64,000 nt of DNA from Ascarosepion bandense (lineage: Eukaryota; Mollusca; Cephalopoda; Sepiida; Sepiidae). The DNA lies in assembly GCA_037127315.1 (NCBI GenBank), contig JBBBDQ010000310.1:3622001-3686000 (forward strand), given 5' to 3'. This document shows, piece after piece, positions 22,341-34,555 of this stretch. Made by a program: the position numbers and the translations under genes. Each line of letters begins with the position of its first letter. The first letter of the stretch is position 1. The notes beneath the pieces are model-generated. The model saw only the letters and a list, made by a program, of their open reading frames with translations, searched no databases and was not told the origin of the DNA.

Positions 22341-25300
22341 ACTAAAACCTCATACTATATCTTTGTTCCACCTTTTTGACTCATTGAAAATAGTATAGCA
22401 TTTGTCAGTGTGAAAAAAAATAGTTTTCATATTCTGTTGTACATTTCATTTGATTTTCCTTATGGATGTCTTTTGAAGGAAGTTTTATGATCAGTCTTAC
22501 TTGCTTTGACACTTGATTTTGGATTCAAGATCTTTTACTTTTTGTTGCTTCCTTTCTACCATAATGCCTTATAATTGATAAAAATCTTTTTTGTTTGTTT
22601 ATTTTTACAACTTCTCCCTTTATACAGGATACAAATTGGTGAGGTAGTTTTCAATTTGCTCTTATCAGACCTGCATAATATCTTCAATGAACTACATCTT
22701 ATAATTTCAAACTCTCAATGTGGCTATTAACTCCAAATTCAAGACGTTTCATGCAGATAGTGACTGTTTGTTTATATTAGAACAGAACGAACCAGCTTTC
22801 AACTGCAGATAGATGCTGCCATCATTCAATAAACATATTTATATTCTATTCTATCTGTATCATTAAGTATTTTATATATCAATAAAACATGAAGTGACTA
22901 ATAATGTGTGAGTAGTATATTTGGTATTTCTGACCTGGTTGCATTATTAGGTGATATGAGTCATTATAGATGCTAAAAACATATCCATACCCACTTGTGT
23001 GTAATACTGCTTAACAGTACACATTATTATAATTCTATCACAATTTATCCTATTTACAAATCCATTAATGTTCCTAATGTGGAATGTGGAAGACTTTACT
23101 CTTCATAGTCAGATAATTGTGGGTTATACTTGCCACAGTCTAATATTCATTTCTCTACAGCCAGATCATTACGAATTTAAGCCAACAAAGAAGAAAATGA
23201 TAAAGGCTTTGACAAATAATAGTTATTTATGAATTACTTGAAAATTTAATTTAATCTCCCTTCCTTATGAGCAAATGTATATGAATTGATAACTGGATAT
23301 AACACTACTTTGCCTAGATATCTCTTTGTAGTAGAACAATGCTCTTTATAAATTAGTTGCTGTTAGACATATTTTCATTATAGTTTATTTATAAAAATAG
23401 TGCCTGTGAAAATATGACTGCCTTTCTACAAAGATGGTGGATTTCTAACATCATAGTTTCTATTTAAATATAATTCCTTTTTTTCTTTTTGTAAAAGGCA
23501 AATACATTTTTTTATAAGCAGTAAAAATATTATTTTTTTTTATTAGCAAATTCTCCAGTTAGAAAACAAGATTATCAAAATTTATGTGCCTTATTTAGTA
23601 TGCTCCATGACTTCTTGGGTAATTTTGCTTCTGATATATTGGATTTTGAAAGATTGATGTTCTTAACTTCACTTAAAGGAAAATATATTAATTTATGCTA
23701 ACATCTGCAGATTTGCTTGCGGTAGTTGTACTAATATTCTTTGGTGGTTACTGTATGGATAATAGCTTTTGTACAGATGGTAGCTGCACATTAGTTTTAC
23801 TTAACTGTAAGCAAAATGTATTTAGCAAAATATGTACTAATAGTAGGGTTAATATTTGATTTTTGTAGCTTTCATTGAAGATGGCTGGATATCATTTGGT
23901 TGATTTTCTGCATACAATTTACACCCCCATCTCATACCTTTTGAGTGTCTCCAATTCTTATGAAATTCTCTTGCAAAAATTGCATTGTCTCTCTGAAAAA
24001 AATTTGTTTGATTATACTCTGGCTCTATCTAATGAAAGCATTTCTAGCTATTTGTAAACGTATTTACTAAAACTAAGAACCATTGTCCTGAAAAAACGTA
24101 AATATTACCATGGTTCCTGGGAGGTTGGCCATTAATGCTGCATACATTTAACTAATATTTTGGTTGCAAATTGGTATCCTAGATGATTGTTTCAATATTA
24201 CTTGTTTTAGATCTGAGTCCAGTAGACATGGTTACATGCTTATGCTAGCTGATCCTAAGCCTTTAAAGTGGAATTGCTTGGTCAAGCAAATATGTTGTGC
24301 TTTTACAACAGTGACTGAAATACTGCCAAAGATTTTTAATTTCCCTGGTGATGACATTTGGATAAACAGTAACAACAAGTGATGCTCACTTGTTGTTACT
24401 GTTTTTTATCTTTTTAATTATCAAAATTAAAGGCAATGCAGCAAATCAAATCTGATTTCTTCCTCTACTGTTGGGTTTCAAATTCTTAAAAAATATTTTT
24501 TTTAATATGCAGTTGGCAGTTTTGTCATAAGATTGACATTCTCACCATTTTTTTTTTATTTCTTTGACATAACGTTGTTTCAATGGTTCTGAAGCTGCAA
24601 GGTATATTAGTTCTACAGCAAAGACAATATTTTCATTGAATGAATAGTCATAATTTGGTTTTAAGTATTTGTGAATGAAGATTTCAGTTGAGTAAACCAA
24701 GAAACTTCAAATCAACCTTTAGTCATAAAGTGTATTTCAAAGCTGTGATTGAAAATAATCCAAAAGCTATATAACTCTTGGCAAATTCTAGATTTGAATT
24801 ACTTTCTGTCATTTTTTAATTACAAGATAAAAATAAGTTTGATAGATAGGATCTATTTTGTACTGAACGAGGGACATAAGCATTTTGCATGTGGATGACT
24901 GCATTATATTTAGCAATATGAAATTGATTAGTTTTTATAGTTTTGGACAAGATAGATTTTGTATGACTAGAAAATGTCTGATGTAATTGCTGTATACAAT
25001 TCAGAAACTGAAACTATATTATTTTCTCTTGATGCATTTATTAGAACAACAATATTTCAAAGTCATCAAATAACGATTGCAAATTGACAATGTGTTCAAA
25101 ATTCTCCTTTTAATGATTTGACTATATATATATATATATTGTTTTTGTTTTTTTTTCAATGATGATGCCCATAACCATGTTGCAAAATTAACATTCCTAA
25201 AATTCAAAATGGAAATTTTATTGCATCTATTCACCTAATGTCTATCATTCTTGTATTATCTCTCAACGATTATGATTTTTCAAGTATCTAAATGACCTTT

Positions 25301-25540
25301 TGCAGAACTTTTCTAATCAGGATGAAATTGAAAAGTGAATTTGTTTGTGCTTTGAAAAAAATTCTTTAGGAAATAAAATTTAAACTTAGTGAAAAATAGA
25401 ATAAATGTCATGACAGTATTTTGATTTAAATAATTTTCTTTTTTGTTTATTTAAATGAGTCCAGTAGACATATCAACCAGATAAAAATAAATTGAGCTTT
25501 CTAAATCATTTTAACCTTGGTTGAAGATGTTAAAATAAAT
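22341..25540. other. AT-rich non-coding stretch
   Basis: No supported gene. Contains a perfect 19-bp palindrome at 24364-24404 and a short (TA)n at 25121-25139. The frames at 23875-24057, 24164-24382 and 25019-25234 have no recognisable domains. Confidence 0.45.
24364..24404. repeat. Perfect 19-bp palindrome with 3-nt loop
   Basis: The left arm 24364-24382 (aaacagtaacaacaagtga) is the exact reverse complement of 24386-24404, with 'tgc' between. Flanking bases (gat / atc) extend the symmetry loosely. The frame that ends inside it is not a recognised gene. Confidence 0.95.
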
Positions 25541-25544
25541 CAAG

Positions 25545-26040
25545 TTTTAGACAATGGAAAATGTACCACCAAAGTCTAGAGATGCATTGGAATAACAAAA
25601 GTTACCTTCTAAAGACTAAGCAAAATATTAATCAACTGGAAAATTTTGTTAGGAACAAAGAAAAAAGTGCTTGACAATTATGTTATATTGGTCCTCCTAT
25701 ATGATAGTGATTGCTAGACAATTTTATTATAGATGAAGAGGAGACTTCAGCCAACAAAGATGTGATTCTTCAGAAGAATATCATGGGCAGAACATATGAG
25801 AAACTTTTAAGAGAAATGGTAATGAAGAGAGCACTTTTTTCTTAGGATCAGAAAGAGACAGTTGAAATTTCTGGAACAAGAAAAAGAGGCTTGGAGAATT
25901 TTGAGACTCACATGATATATATTGAAGGTAAGCTGTGCAGAAGAAAACAGCAAGATAATTTAAAGATGTTTTGTCAATGAATGACAACATAAATATGGAG
26001 TTGCTGAATAGTAAAGGAATAAACATTACTTAGTTCTGCA
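25545..26040 (+). mobile_element. RTE-type LINE 3' fragment (plus), decayed
   Basis: Nucleotide landmarks follow the order of the 8626-9300 copy: 'ggaataacaaaagttacc', 'gaaaattttgttaggaac', 'gatgtgattcttcagaag' and 'gttgaaatttctgg'. Frames are destroyed. Confidence 0.6.
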
Positions 26041-26261
26041 AGGGAAATCAGATTGTAGAGCATTATGTATACCCACATCCTAAAGTATTTTGTTTATTTT
26101 CTATTTTTTGCTGTCCCATTGTTTTAATTTTTAATATTTTTTCTTTCCATTTTTATTTACATAATCTTTTAAACTTTCTTTATTTTCATTTTTTACTTTG
26201 TTCGAACAGTTTTCCTCATTTTTATTGCCATAGTCACAACATTTGGGCCATTGTATGCTCC

Positions 26262-26460
26262 TTCTTCAGGTGATTGGAATTTCAAACTGAATCCTTTATT
26301 TCAATCACTTGGGTATATTGTTCTTTTTCCATGAGCCATGATACTTCTGGATGTCTCTCCTTCTCAATTCTCTGCTGTAGACAGGTATTGGAATCACAAC
26401 ATTTCAGGTCAAGTCACTGGATCTAATCAACACCTTGAGGATACATGACCCAGTGGATAA
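26262..26460 (-). repeat. SINE family 2 (minus)
   Basis: On the minus strand it begins near 'acatgacccagtggataaa' read through its complement on plus (ggatacatgacccagtgg), and it contains 'ttgaaattccaatcacc'. It aligns in pieces with 30680-30905 (minus) and 32085-32270 (plus). The orientation of the A-box-like part relative to the body is partly scrambled here, so boundaries are approximate. Confidence 0.45.
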
Positions 26461-26919
26461 AAGTTTTTCTCCCTGTCTGGCATGGCCAATTAGAAAAATT
26501 GCTCGGTGAATAAAGGCCGATTCTTTTGCTTACCAGGCTTGGTGAGTTAAAGTGTGTTTTCACTGTTGCGACGGGGAGTTTAGATTTCTGACCCCATTTT
26601 GGTTACTCTGTTGTCTGCTTGACTGTTCACACCAGATCTGTAATTAAAGTTAGTTTTGGCACACAAATTTTTTTTCGCCATGTTTGTTTCTACTGACAGA
26701 ATTGGTTGATACCCAATTACATATTCTCAGTGCAATGAGAAATGAGCCACAATTTCTGCAAAGTTCAGTTTTATTTGTTAATAAATTGTTGAGATGATTC
26801 TCATTTATATTAGAATATTGAGTTTCAAATTGCTTTTAGACATTGCGAAAAAAAACAATATATAATAGATTATTTAAAATATATTATTGTCTAGTCTATA
26901 ATACAGGAAAATGAAGTAA

Positions 26920-27215
26920 ATATTTAAAATTTTATGGCAGTGAATGCTGGACAATCTCTTCACAGATGAAGAAACTTGAAGCAACAGAAATGTGGTTCTG
27001 TAGCAGACTGCTGAGGATACCAAAAATATGGGTAATCACAAAATTTTAGAGAAATCAAAAGGGACACTTAAAATCAGAAAGAAATTTTTAGGGCACATAA
27101 TTAGGAATGAGAGCTTGAAAAATTTGATGCTCCTAGGAGACAAGGTATAACCTATCTCCTCAGTGTAAATAAATGGATGGTGGAATAAGGTTTAGGAGAG
27201 ATAACAAAAAAAAAA
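26920..27215 (+). mobile_element. RTE-type LINE 3' fragment (plus), decayed
   Basis: Residue-level pieces include FYGSECWTISSQMKKLEAT, followed by 'EMWFCSRLLRIP' and 'FLGHIIRNESL'. These match the C-terminal RTE landmarks of the 12523-13560 copy. It ends in an A-run at about 27207-27220. Confidence 0.75.
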
Positions 27216-27220
27216 AAAGA

Positions 27221-28768
27221 CAAATTTATTAATAACTACAAAGGACATGAAATTGATTGTCAATGTCCAAAACATGGTATACAGAAGAAGAATGCTAACA
27301 GTATTTCTTATTAAAATCTTTTTCTTTTTCAAAGATATTTACTAGGAAAAACTATGTAAAACTGCATGTTTGTTTATATTCAAGCTAATGCTAGATTTAG
27401 AATTTTTATCCAAGACTTATCAACAGTTTAAAACCAAATGATTTCATTTCTTAAAACACATTAGGCTTTTTGCATAATACTTTTCTAAGAAGAAAAAGTT
27501 ATTCTCTGAATAAACATAATGTATATATATTTCTATTTCATTCTGAGATTTGATTAAAGATGCATACTTAAATACTTCTTTATTTACTTTTTTATGTTGT
27601 TTCTCTTTTTTGTTTGCCTTCCAATTTATATGTCTAAACTGTGAAATCAACTTCCAAACTACAGCTTCATTTAATCAAACCTAGTAGCACTTGAGTCAAC
27701 TAATGTTTAGTCCTTTATACTTTCTATCTTTTGGGGGCATTACATAAAAATAACAAAAAAAAAAACACTATTCCTTGTAAGTCAGGACTATACAGAGAAC
27801 TCCGATGTTCTCTAATTTGTACATGACATCAATAAATTTTATTAACTTTTTAGAGGTCAAAGGATTTTCTCTGATCTTAAATTGACTAATTATATAATCT
27901 AAAAAGTAACCAAATTAAAATATACAGATGTATGAAGAAATTGAGGAAATAGATGAACTTAATATTTTTATGGTTAATTCTTTAACACATTGCTCCCAGT
28001 GGATCATAGGTCATCAATAAGCCTTCGGCATCAATGAGTCATTGATTCTTCTGTAACTTGTCTTTTTTTTTACAAGTAGGGATGTTGATCCTATGCAAAC
28101 CCCTTTATACTCCAGGTAGTATTGTAATAAAGGTGAAAGGCAAACTGAATTTTGATAGTGGAACAGTGCATTTATTTCATCATAAAATATTAATAAAAGT
28201 GTGAAAACACCAAAATGTTTATTAATTTTTATTTATTGCACTGATTATATTGTACAATACAGATTTCTTCAATTTGATAGCTGTAGATTTTTGTATATTG
28301 TTTTTCTGGATGATGATCATGATCAGTATTAATTTAATATGACAATATAATATCCATGACCCATCAGTCATTAATCATGTTGACAGATTTTTCAGTTGTT
28401 CATTATTTTTCATGAATGTAGATTGACATTTATACTTTACACAACTATCAATCTCTTGTTTAGTATTTCATTTCTGAGATGAGTAACTGTCAATATGCTT
28501 TTATTATTTCAATTACTATTCTCATCTTGATTGCTGTAGGTGTTATCATAGACACAACATTTTGTCCAACTACTCACTACTTATCAAGTTTGCATTGTTT
28601 GGTCGATACTGTGTTATTTGTCCCTGGAATACCAGCTATTGTATGTTCCTGCTGATCCAGGAATTGAATTTATGAATACAATATATAGGCGGAAAAAAAA
28701 AACAAAAACAAAAGAAAAAAAAATTTAAATAAAGCATTTGTTTTTCTTTAAAATCCATATCTCTTTTT
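27221..28768. other. AT-rich non-coding stretch
   Basis: No gene is supported. The minus-strand frame at 27444-27650 is lysine-rich and without a domain. Confidence 0.4.
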
Positions 28769-28947
28769 CTCTCTATATATATATATATACTTCTCTTTCA
28801 ATTGATGAGATGCTGACCCTCAAATAAAAATAAGAAGAAAAGACTGAACTTGGACTAAAAATAGTGGAAGTTTTCTAGGCCAGAGTCTAGCTATTTATGA
28901 TTGGAAATCTACCAAAAAAACAGAGGCTCCATACATAACTACTACTA

Positions 28948-28948
<1 letters not shown>

Positions 28949-28983
<35 letters not shown>

Positions 28984-29074
28984 CAAAACTTGGTTATAAG
29001 CAACCGACAATTTGTAATGAATTATTAAAAATAATGTTCAAAATAATTCATTACAAATATATATATATAATGAA
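28949..29074. repeat. (TA)n tracts around a 17-bp perfect inverted repeat
   Basis: A TA run at 28949-28982 is followed by an inverted repeat. Its left arm 29010-29026 (atttgtaatgaattatt) is the exact reverse complement of 29042-29058, with a 15-nt loop. A second short TA run follows at 29058-29070. Confidence 0.9.
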
Positions 29075-30009
29075 AAATAAAGGAACATTGCAAAATAAAA
29101 TAATTAAAAACTTAACACAAAGAGACTTTTCATATTAGCCAGAACCAAACTTCACAACCAGTAGTCTGGGAGCCTTGTCAAAAAGGGTATAAACTGATAC
29201 TCCAGATGCAGAAGAAAGGAAGGGAATGTCTGAGAAACCAGCAATGCATGTCGCTTGAAGACATCACCCTTCTTAGAGCTGAGAAAGGACAGCAAATTGA
29301 CGCCATATGTATTTCTAAGATGACAGCTACTACCAAGGTCTGACTTCTAAATTGTGACCTGGTAAGCCAAAACAGACTTTCTTTCGACTACTACCAAGAC
29401 CTGCCATATAAACAAACTTTTGCTATGCCAAATAGCAAAGGATTCACTCTAATATAAATAAATAGATATAATTTATTTTATATCTTTCACCACAGTTTCT
29501 TTATTCTAAAGTTTTTAGTATATAAATACCAAGAATACTTGGCACCTACTCCACATGAACTCACAACCACTAAATGACAGTGACACATGTATAACTGATG
29601 CCTGTATTCACTACCATCCTGCCCATTGTTGGTGTATTTTTGGATCCTTTATATTCAATGTCAATTGGTTTTTATATTTGGTTATGGTGGGCTTGGCCTG
29701 CTTTTCATAATTTAAACTTTCTGAGTAATTGTCTATATCAACCAAGATTAGAATAATAGCTTGAACTTTGTAAAAGTCTACACCACTCTGTAGCTTCAAG
29801 TGTAAGCCCCAAATCCTTGAACTTGTGATGGCTTTAAACACTTTGTAAACTAAGTCAGTCATGGAAATTTTAAGGGTTCTGTTTTAATTTTATCAGGATG
29901 TCGAAATACCAGATCAGTTAGCAAATATCAACAGTGTAATTCTTATAAAATCTTTTAACTTATTTTTCTCTTGAATTCAGAAAGGATTTTTTATTTTTTT
30001 CATTCACAG
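29075..30009. other. Intronic stretch upstream of the first visible exon
   Basis: About 29105-29440 is less AT-rich and may be an old repeat that I cannot assign. The minus-strand frame at 29611-29862 has no recognised family. The final 40 bases are pyrimidine-rich and end in the acceptor of the exon at 30010. Confidence 0.4.
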
Positions 30010-30185
30010 GTGCTTGTATTCAAAAGTTGACAGCTACTCCTGATTCCTGTCCTGGCCACACAAAATCTTTTAAGGAAAAAACTGCAATGGTCCGAGCAGC
30101 CAGACAGTTATTGTCAGCCATCACCCGAGTGTTGTTGTTAGCAGATAAAGTTGTGGTCAAACAGCTGCTGGCAGCCAAAGACCGA
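30010..30185 (+). CDS. CTNNAL1: Alpha-catulin internal coding exon (vinculin/alpha-catenin superfamily)
   Basis: This 176-bp exon follows a pyrimidine-rich acceptor (ttcattcacag) and ends at a consensus donor (CGA|gtaagt). It enters in phase 1 and leaves in phase 0. The open frame includes TAMVRAARQLLSAITRVLLL and ADKVVVKQLLAAKDR, a helical-bundle segment typical of the alpha-catenin/vinculin family. The spacing and residues resemble alpha-catulin more than alpha-catenin, from my knowledge of the family. Alpha-catulin is a cytoplasmic, actin-associated scaffold linked to Rho-GEF and dystrophin-complex signalling in other animals; that role is established knowledge, not visible here. A TTG at 30027 could be taken as a start, but the frame is open from the acceptor (residues ACIQK precede it), so this is an internal exon. 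The next coding exon is at 52843. It could instead be a diverged alpha-catenin paralogue. Confidence 0.9.
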
Positions 30186-30659
30186 GTAAGTACTGTTCAT
30201 GTCATCATTAATCAAATGTGATAAAAAAAAAATTAATTTACTTTTGTGAGTTTCTAAGATCACAGATCTATGCACAAGAGCACCTGCAATTGTTAAAATG
30301 TATTAATTAAATTTATTTCAATGATTTCTATGCATTCTTAAAATATCAATTCTGTCACAAGTTAGTACATATATATCCATTATCCATAAAGAGTTGTATA
30401 CTATCACAATTTTACTATTAAAACAATTACATAAGCAGAAAAACCTGATACCAAAGTTGCTTATATATAAAATACAAACTAAAACACACTAAACTTTACA
30501 ATTTACTAGACCCACATTATGACCAAAAGGAATTAGATTAAAATCTCATAGCCTAATTATAATAAACTTTATTGTATTTGTCTTATATTTCTGAGATGAG
30601 CTATTGTAATTATTTAAACTATATTTACATTGTTTAGACTGTTGTCCTCATCTTTGTTG

Positions 30660-30905
30660 ACATATTCAGGGTGTTTTAATCATTGAACACACTGGCCTTC
30701 TTCGGGTGTTTAAAATTTTAAACACTTTATCTAATCCACTGGGGTAGATTGTTCTAATTCCACATGCTATGCGCTTTCAGATATTAACAACTCTTTTAAC
30801 TCAGCTCTGTAATTTCTGTTGTACTCACAACTCTTTGGATCAAGTCACTAGATTCAACCAAGTTTTTAACTACTGGGCCATGTGTCCTTGAGGACATCAG
30901 TGTAT
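30660..30905 (-). repeat. SINE family 2 (minus)
   Basis: On the minus strand it starts 'cactgatgtcctcaaggac' and runs through an A-box-like 'atggcccagtagttaaa' and a B-box-like 'agagttgtgagtacaac'. The start is nearly identical to the plus-strand copy at 32085. Confidence 0.65.
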
Positions 30906-31129
30906 GAATTTTGGGGGCTTATAGACCCAATATCTCAGTAATCCTTTTTTACAATTTTACAATTTGGTGTTATGATTGTTTTTCTCTAGCACTCAGTATT
31001 ACTGGCTGTGATATTGTATTCATTTCTATACTTGGCCAGTTTAGGAGATTTTTGTGGCCTAACATATATGTTGATTCTTTAAGTTTTCATATTTTCCTAT
31101 GATGTTCTGTCTATTGTTTCTATCTCATA

Positions 31130-31395
31130 CCACAGGGTGTGGTAATCTCCCTTTCCCTCTACATGTGGTCAGCCATGCCTGATTTTTTAATTTCTCCTTG
31201 CTTTACAGTGCTCCTGCAGTCTTATCTTAAAGAGGTGGCCTGTTTCTGTTTTCTATTTCTTATCACAGCTGCATGGGATGATGATTCTTAATCATGCTCT
31301 CCTCTATGGGATGTCTTACTTGGAAGAGGTGTCTCTGAAGTGTTGAACTACTTTTGAAGGTCATCCTGATGTTATATGTATCACAGCATTTCTGG
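31130..31395. repeat. Unassigned GC-richer stretch, probably repeat-derived
   Basis: The base composition is more balanced than the intron around it ('gtggtcagccatgcctg', 'tgctcctgcagtc', 'gaggtgtctctgaag'). No open frame and no family match. It lies between two inverted SINE copies. Confidence 0.3.
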
Positions 31396-31424
31396 AATTA
31401 CTAACATTTCTAACAGAGCATGGA

Positions 31425-32035
31425 TAAAAAAATCATCCATATACTTCAAGCAAACATTCACTGGACAATACCTCAACTTCAAATTCCATTACCCATGCAG
31501 TGTAAGGAAAGTGATCATTCGCTGCCTACAACATCAAGCAAATATCAAGTGATGACTCAGAGATATGAACAAGAAATGGTCAGTATAAGCAGTACCCTAC
31601 AACGTAACAACTACCCTGGGTATATGACAGCAGCTATGTAAAACTTGGATAGAAGGGTGTGAGAGGATAACATTCAGAAAACAGCCTTAGTCTGCCTGCC
31701 GTATGTAAATGGATTATCAGAAAAATAAAAAAAATACTGTGGTTCATATAACATCAGAATTCCTTAAAAACTGGTTCAGCACTTCACAGACATCTCTTTT
31801 GAGTAAGACCTTTGGAAAAATTAAGGACTGTGTACACATGAAGGGCAAAGGGAGATTACTGACACCTTTAGAATAATAGAGAACATCACTGGAAAATTTG
31901 AAAACTTAAGGAACCAGTGCATATGCTAGGCCACAAAAATCTAAGCTGGCCAAGCATAGAAATCAATACAATATGGGAACCAGTAATACAGAATGCCAGA
32001 GAAAGAGAAAAACCAAAATGAGCTCTGTTTAAAAA
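31425..32035 (+). mobile_element. Penelope-like element relic, C-terminal part (plus)
   Basis: Fragments in several frames include NNYPGYMTAAM and TALVCLPYVNGLSEK. The second fits the 'LPYVxGLSExI' block that lies between the reverse transcriptase and the GIY-YIG endonuclease in many Penelope-like elements. Downstream, 'SWPSIEINTIWEP' could be the extreme C-terminus. Stops are frequent. The endonuclease motif itself is not visible. Confidence 0.55.
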
Positions 32036-32084
32036 TAAAGTGGAATAACAGACATTAGGTTTATAAGTTTAAAAAATTAATACA

Positions 32085-32275
32085 CTGATGTCCTCAAGGA
32101 CACATGGCCCAGTGGATAAAAGCATTTGTTGAATCCAATGATGTGACCCAGAGAGTTGTGAGTTCAACAAAAACTTTGATACTGAGATATCTCCAAAAGG
32201 CACAACACATGAAATTAGAACAATCTACTCTGATGGACAAAATAAAAGGTTTGGTTCAAAATTCTAATCACCTTG
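32085..32275 (+). repeat. SINE family 2 (plus)
   Basis: It begins 'cactgatgtcctcaaggac' and has an A-box-like 'atggcccagtggataaa' and a B-box-like 'gagttgtgagttcaac'. The copy at 30660-30905 is inverted relative to it. The plus frame at 32104-32406 is a by-product of the SINE and the following TA tract. Confidence 0.65.
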
Positions 32276-32358
32276 TCAAAATATGTGAACATGGTAATGA
32301 AGATGACAATGTAAGTAGTGTAATATTTTTAAGAAAATATAGAAAGAAAATGTGTCAA

Positions 32359-32362
<4 letters not shown>

Positions 32363-32401
<39 letters not shown>
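32363..32401. repeat. (TA)n microsatellite
   Basis: Pure AT dinucleotide tract directly after the SINE-related region. Confidence 0.97.
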
Positions 32402-32405
<4 letters not shown>

Positions 32406-32440
32406 AAGTGGACACTGAGATTAACTCTGATTAGTGGCAG

Positions 32441-32496
32441 TCTTTCATGCTTGAATGCAATCTTTTAATTTGATGATTGTGTTCAAGCATGAAACA
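32441..32496. repeat. Near-perfect 20-bp inverted repeat
   Basis: 'tttcatgcttgaatgcaatc' and, after about 12 nt, its reverse complement with two mismatches (gattgtgttcaagcatgaaa). No flanking element recognised. Confidence 0.85.
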
Positions 32497-32711
32497 GATT
32501 GTCACTGCTTGGTGTTGACCTTAGTATTCACTCAGTATCTCTGAAGATGATTTCTTATTTCTTGACTTCACTTAATCCTCTAGTAATCTACATATTCAAC
32601 TTACCATATATACAGTCCACTGAAGGAGTAATTGCACTTGATCTAAAGATTGCATTGTAGCATGAAACTTACACTCACTATGAAGTGTTGATTCCTATGT
32701 CCACTCTCTCA

Positions 32712-32713
<2 letters not shown>

Positions 32714-32747
<34 letters not shown>

Positions 32748-32932
32748 AAAATAGTAAAGGAGAGTGTATGAGATTATAAGACATTTTAAAGGTGCCAACA
32801 TTGGATTAACCAAATATTTTTATCTAAATTACATAGCAGTCACTCTATACTTAGAACCTGAAGTTGCATTGTGCATAAAATTCTGAGTCATGCTACTGAT
32901 GAGAGATGATGTGTGTGTGTGTGTGTGTGTGT
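32714..32932. repeat. (TA)n at 32714-32744 and (GT)12 at 32910-32932
   Basis: Two simple tracts about 165 bp apart in otherwise featureless intron. Confidence 0.95.
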
Positions 32933-34555
32933 AATTCATCCTTAACTCTTGTAAATTTTCAGCTTTTGGCCTATGTAGAATGTAGTAAGGTCTTTCTTAC
33001 AAAATTGAAATCCTTCTTTTAATATTAGTGATGCTAATATTCAATTGTTCAGAAAGTATAACACTTGAAAATAAAAGAATTCCACAAACTGCTGAAATCT
33101 GGTTTCTTTCTTAATTATTCTCTTCAATCTTGATGATTGCAGTATGTTAACATCAATGTTATAAAAAAAAATAAAATGTAAAAAATATAATTTCTACTTC
33201 ACCATATAATATAATTTTTTTTAAATGCCAGCTCCCTTCAGGATGTAAGCAATCATGACTCTCCACAGATTCCTTTTCTCTATTATCTGTGAATTGCCAT
33301 GACTTCTGGCTAAAAATAGTTATTTTTCATTGCTTTATGAATTTCTTTTATCCATTTATAACTGCTATTAACCTCATGCAAGAAGTTTTTTGCATTTTTA
33401 TTACAAAAGACAATGCAGATAATAGTTGAAATTGTTAGCTTGTTTGTTTCATTGTTGTAGTTTGGAAGCCAACTGTTTTCTGTATTTCGATTGTTCAAAT
33501 CATGTTTTTCTGTTGAAGGCCACTTACAATTCTTTGTTATTTATAAGAAAGGTGTGGTAGAAGTGATTTTCAGTATATTTAAAGCAAGGCTTAGAAATCT
33601 TTAAATGATATTTGACCAAATAAAAATCTGTGTGTGTTGGTATAAAAGCTATGCAAACTAATTCACACATTTGATTAGCATTTCAAATTTATGGTAACAC
33701 AGATAATAAAAATAATTTTTATTTTGTTTTTAATATATTTTAAAAATTGAGTAACTAAACAGTGTTAAGAAAATAAGCAACACTTTGATATATTCTGCTT
33801 TTTCCTTTAAGAAAAGTAAAAATGCATATATTTTTTGTTGGATATTTTTCACTAAATAGTACTCCCCATTTGGATAGAGAACTTGAGACAAGTGGCAATG
33901 AAATGAAGACATTACTTCAGATTAATCAATGTTATACAACATAAGAGAGCCAAAATATTCAAGTTAAGCATTAAAAATCGTTTTCACCAGTTTACTTACA
34001 TTACTTATTTTAAGGTGTGCAATGTACAAATTAAATGCTATGAAAACTTTCATTTTTTTCTTTAAACAAGTGGTGATGAATAATGAAAGACAGATGCTTT
34101 ACATGACATGGAAGAGATTATGAGACAGTCAAAATGAACCACCACAAATTAGAACTTTCTACAAAAATGCTACTACTGTGTATGCAATAGGCTTGAAAGA
34201 TACTTTTCTATAAGCTCTGTTTTTTGTTTTCTAACATTGGCTTTTTTTTTTGTTTTGTTATTTGATACCAAATTTTATTGTTTTAATAAGCAATAATTAG
34301 GTTAACATAGTTTCAGTTTTCATGAAAATCCAAAAGGATAAAGCTGTGATAAACAAGAGGCGCATTCTTGGGGCATAATTATTTGCAAGGGGATAGAGTT
34401 GACATATTCTTGACCAACTGACAGGGGAACTGATTTCTTTCCCAGTATGATTCCCAAGTTGAACAATTAGGCAGTAATTAATGAAATGCATATGTCCTGA
34501 ATTGGTAGGTGGTTGTATTACATTAGAGTACTGCTAGACTGATTCCATATTTTTT
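32933..34555. other. AT-rich intronic stretch
   Basis: No gene is supported. A block at about 33230-33300 (ccttcaggatgtaagcaatc, atgactctccacag) resembles the RTE 3' terminus on minus, but it is short. The minus-strand frames at 33310, 33730 and 34297 have no domain. Confidence 0.4.

Noticed and set aside
24364..24404. microRNA precursor
   Set aside because: A 19-bp stem with a 3-nt loop is too short for a Drosha/Dicer hairpin. No other support.
30027..30221. Small gene starting at a TTG codon at 30027
   Set aside because: The frame is open back to a splice acceptor, and a donor at 30186 ends the similarity. It is an internal exon.
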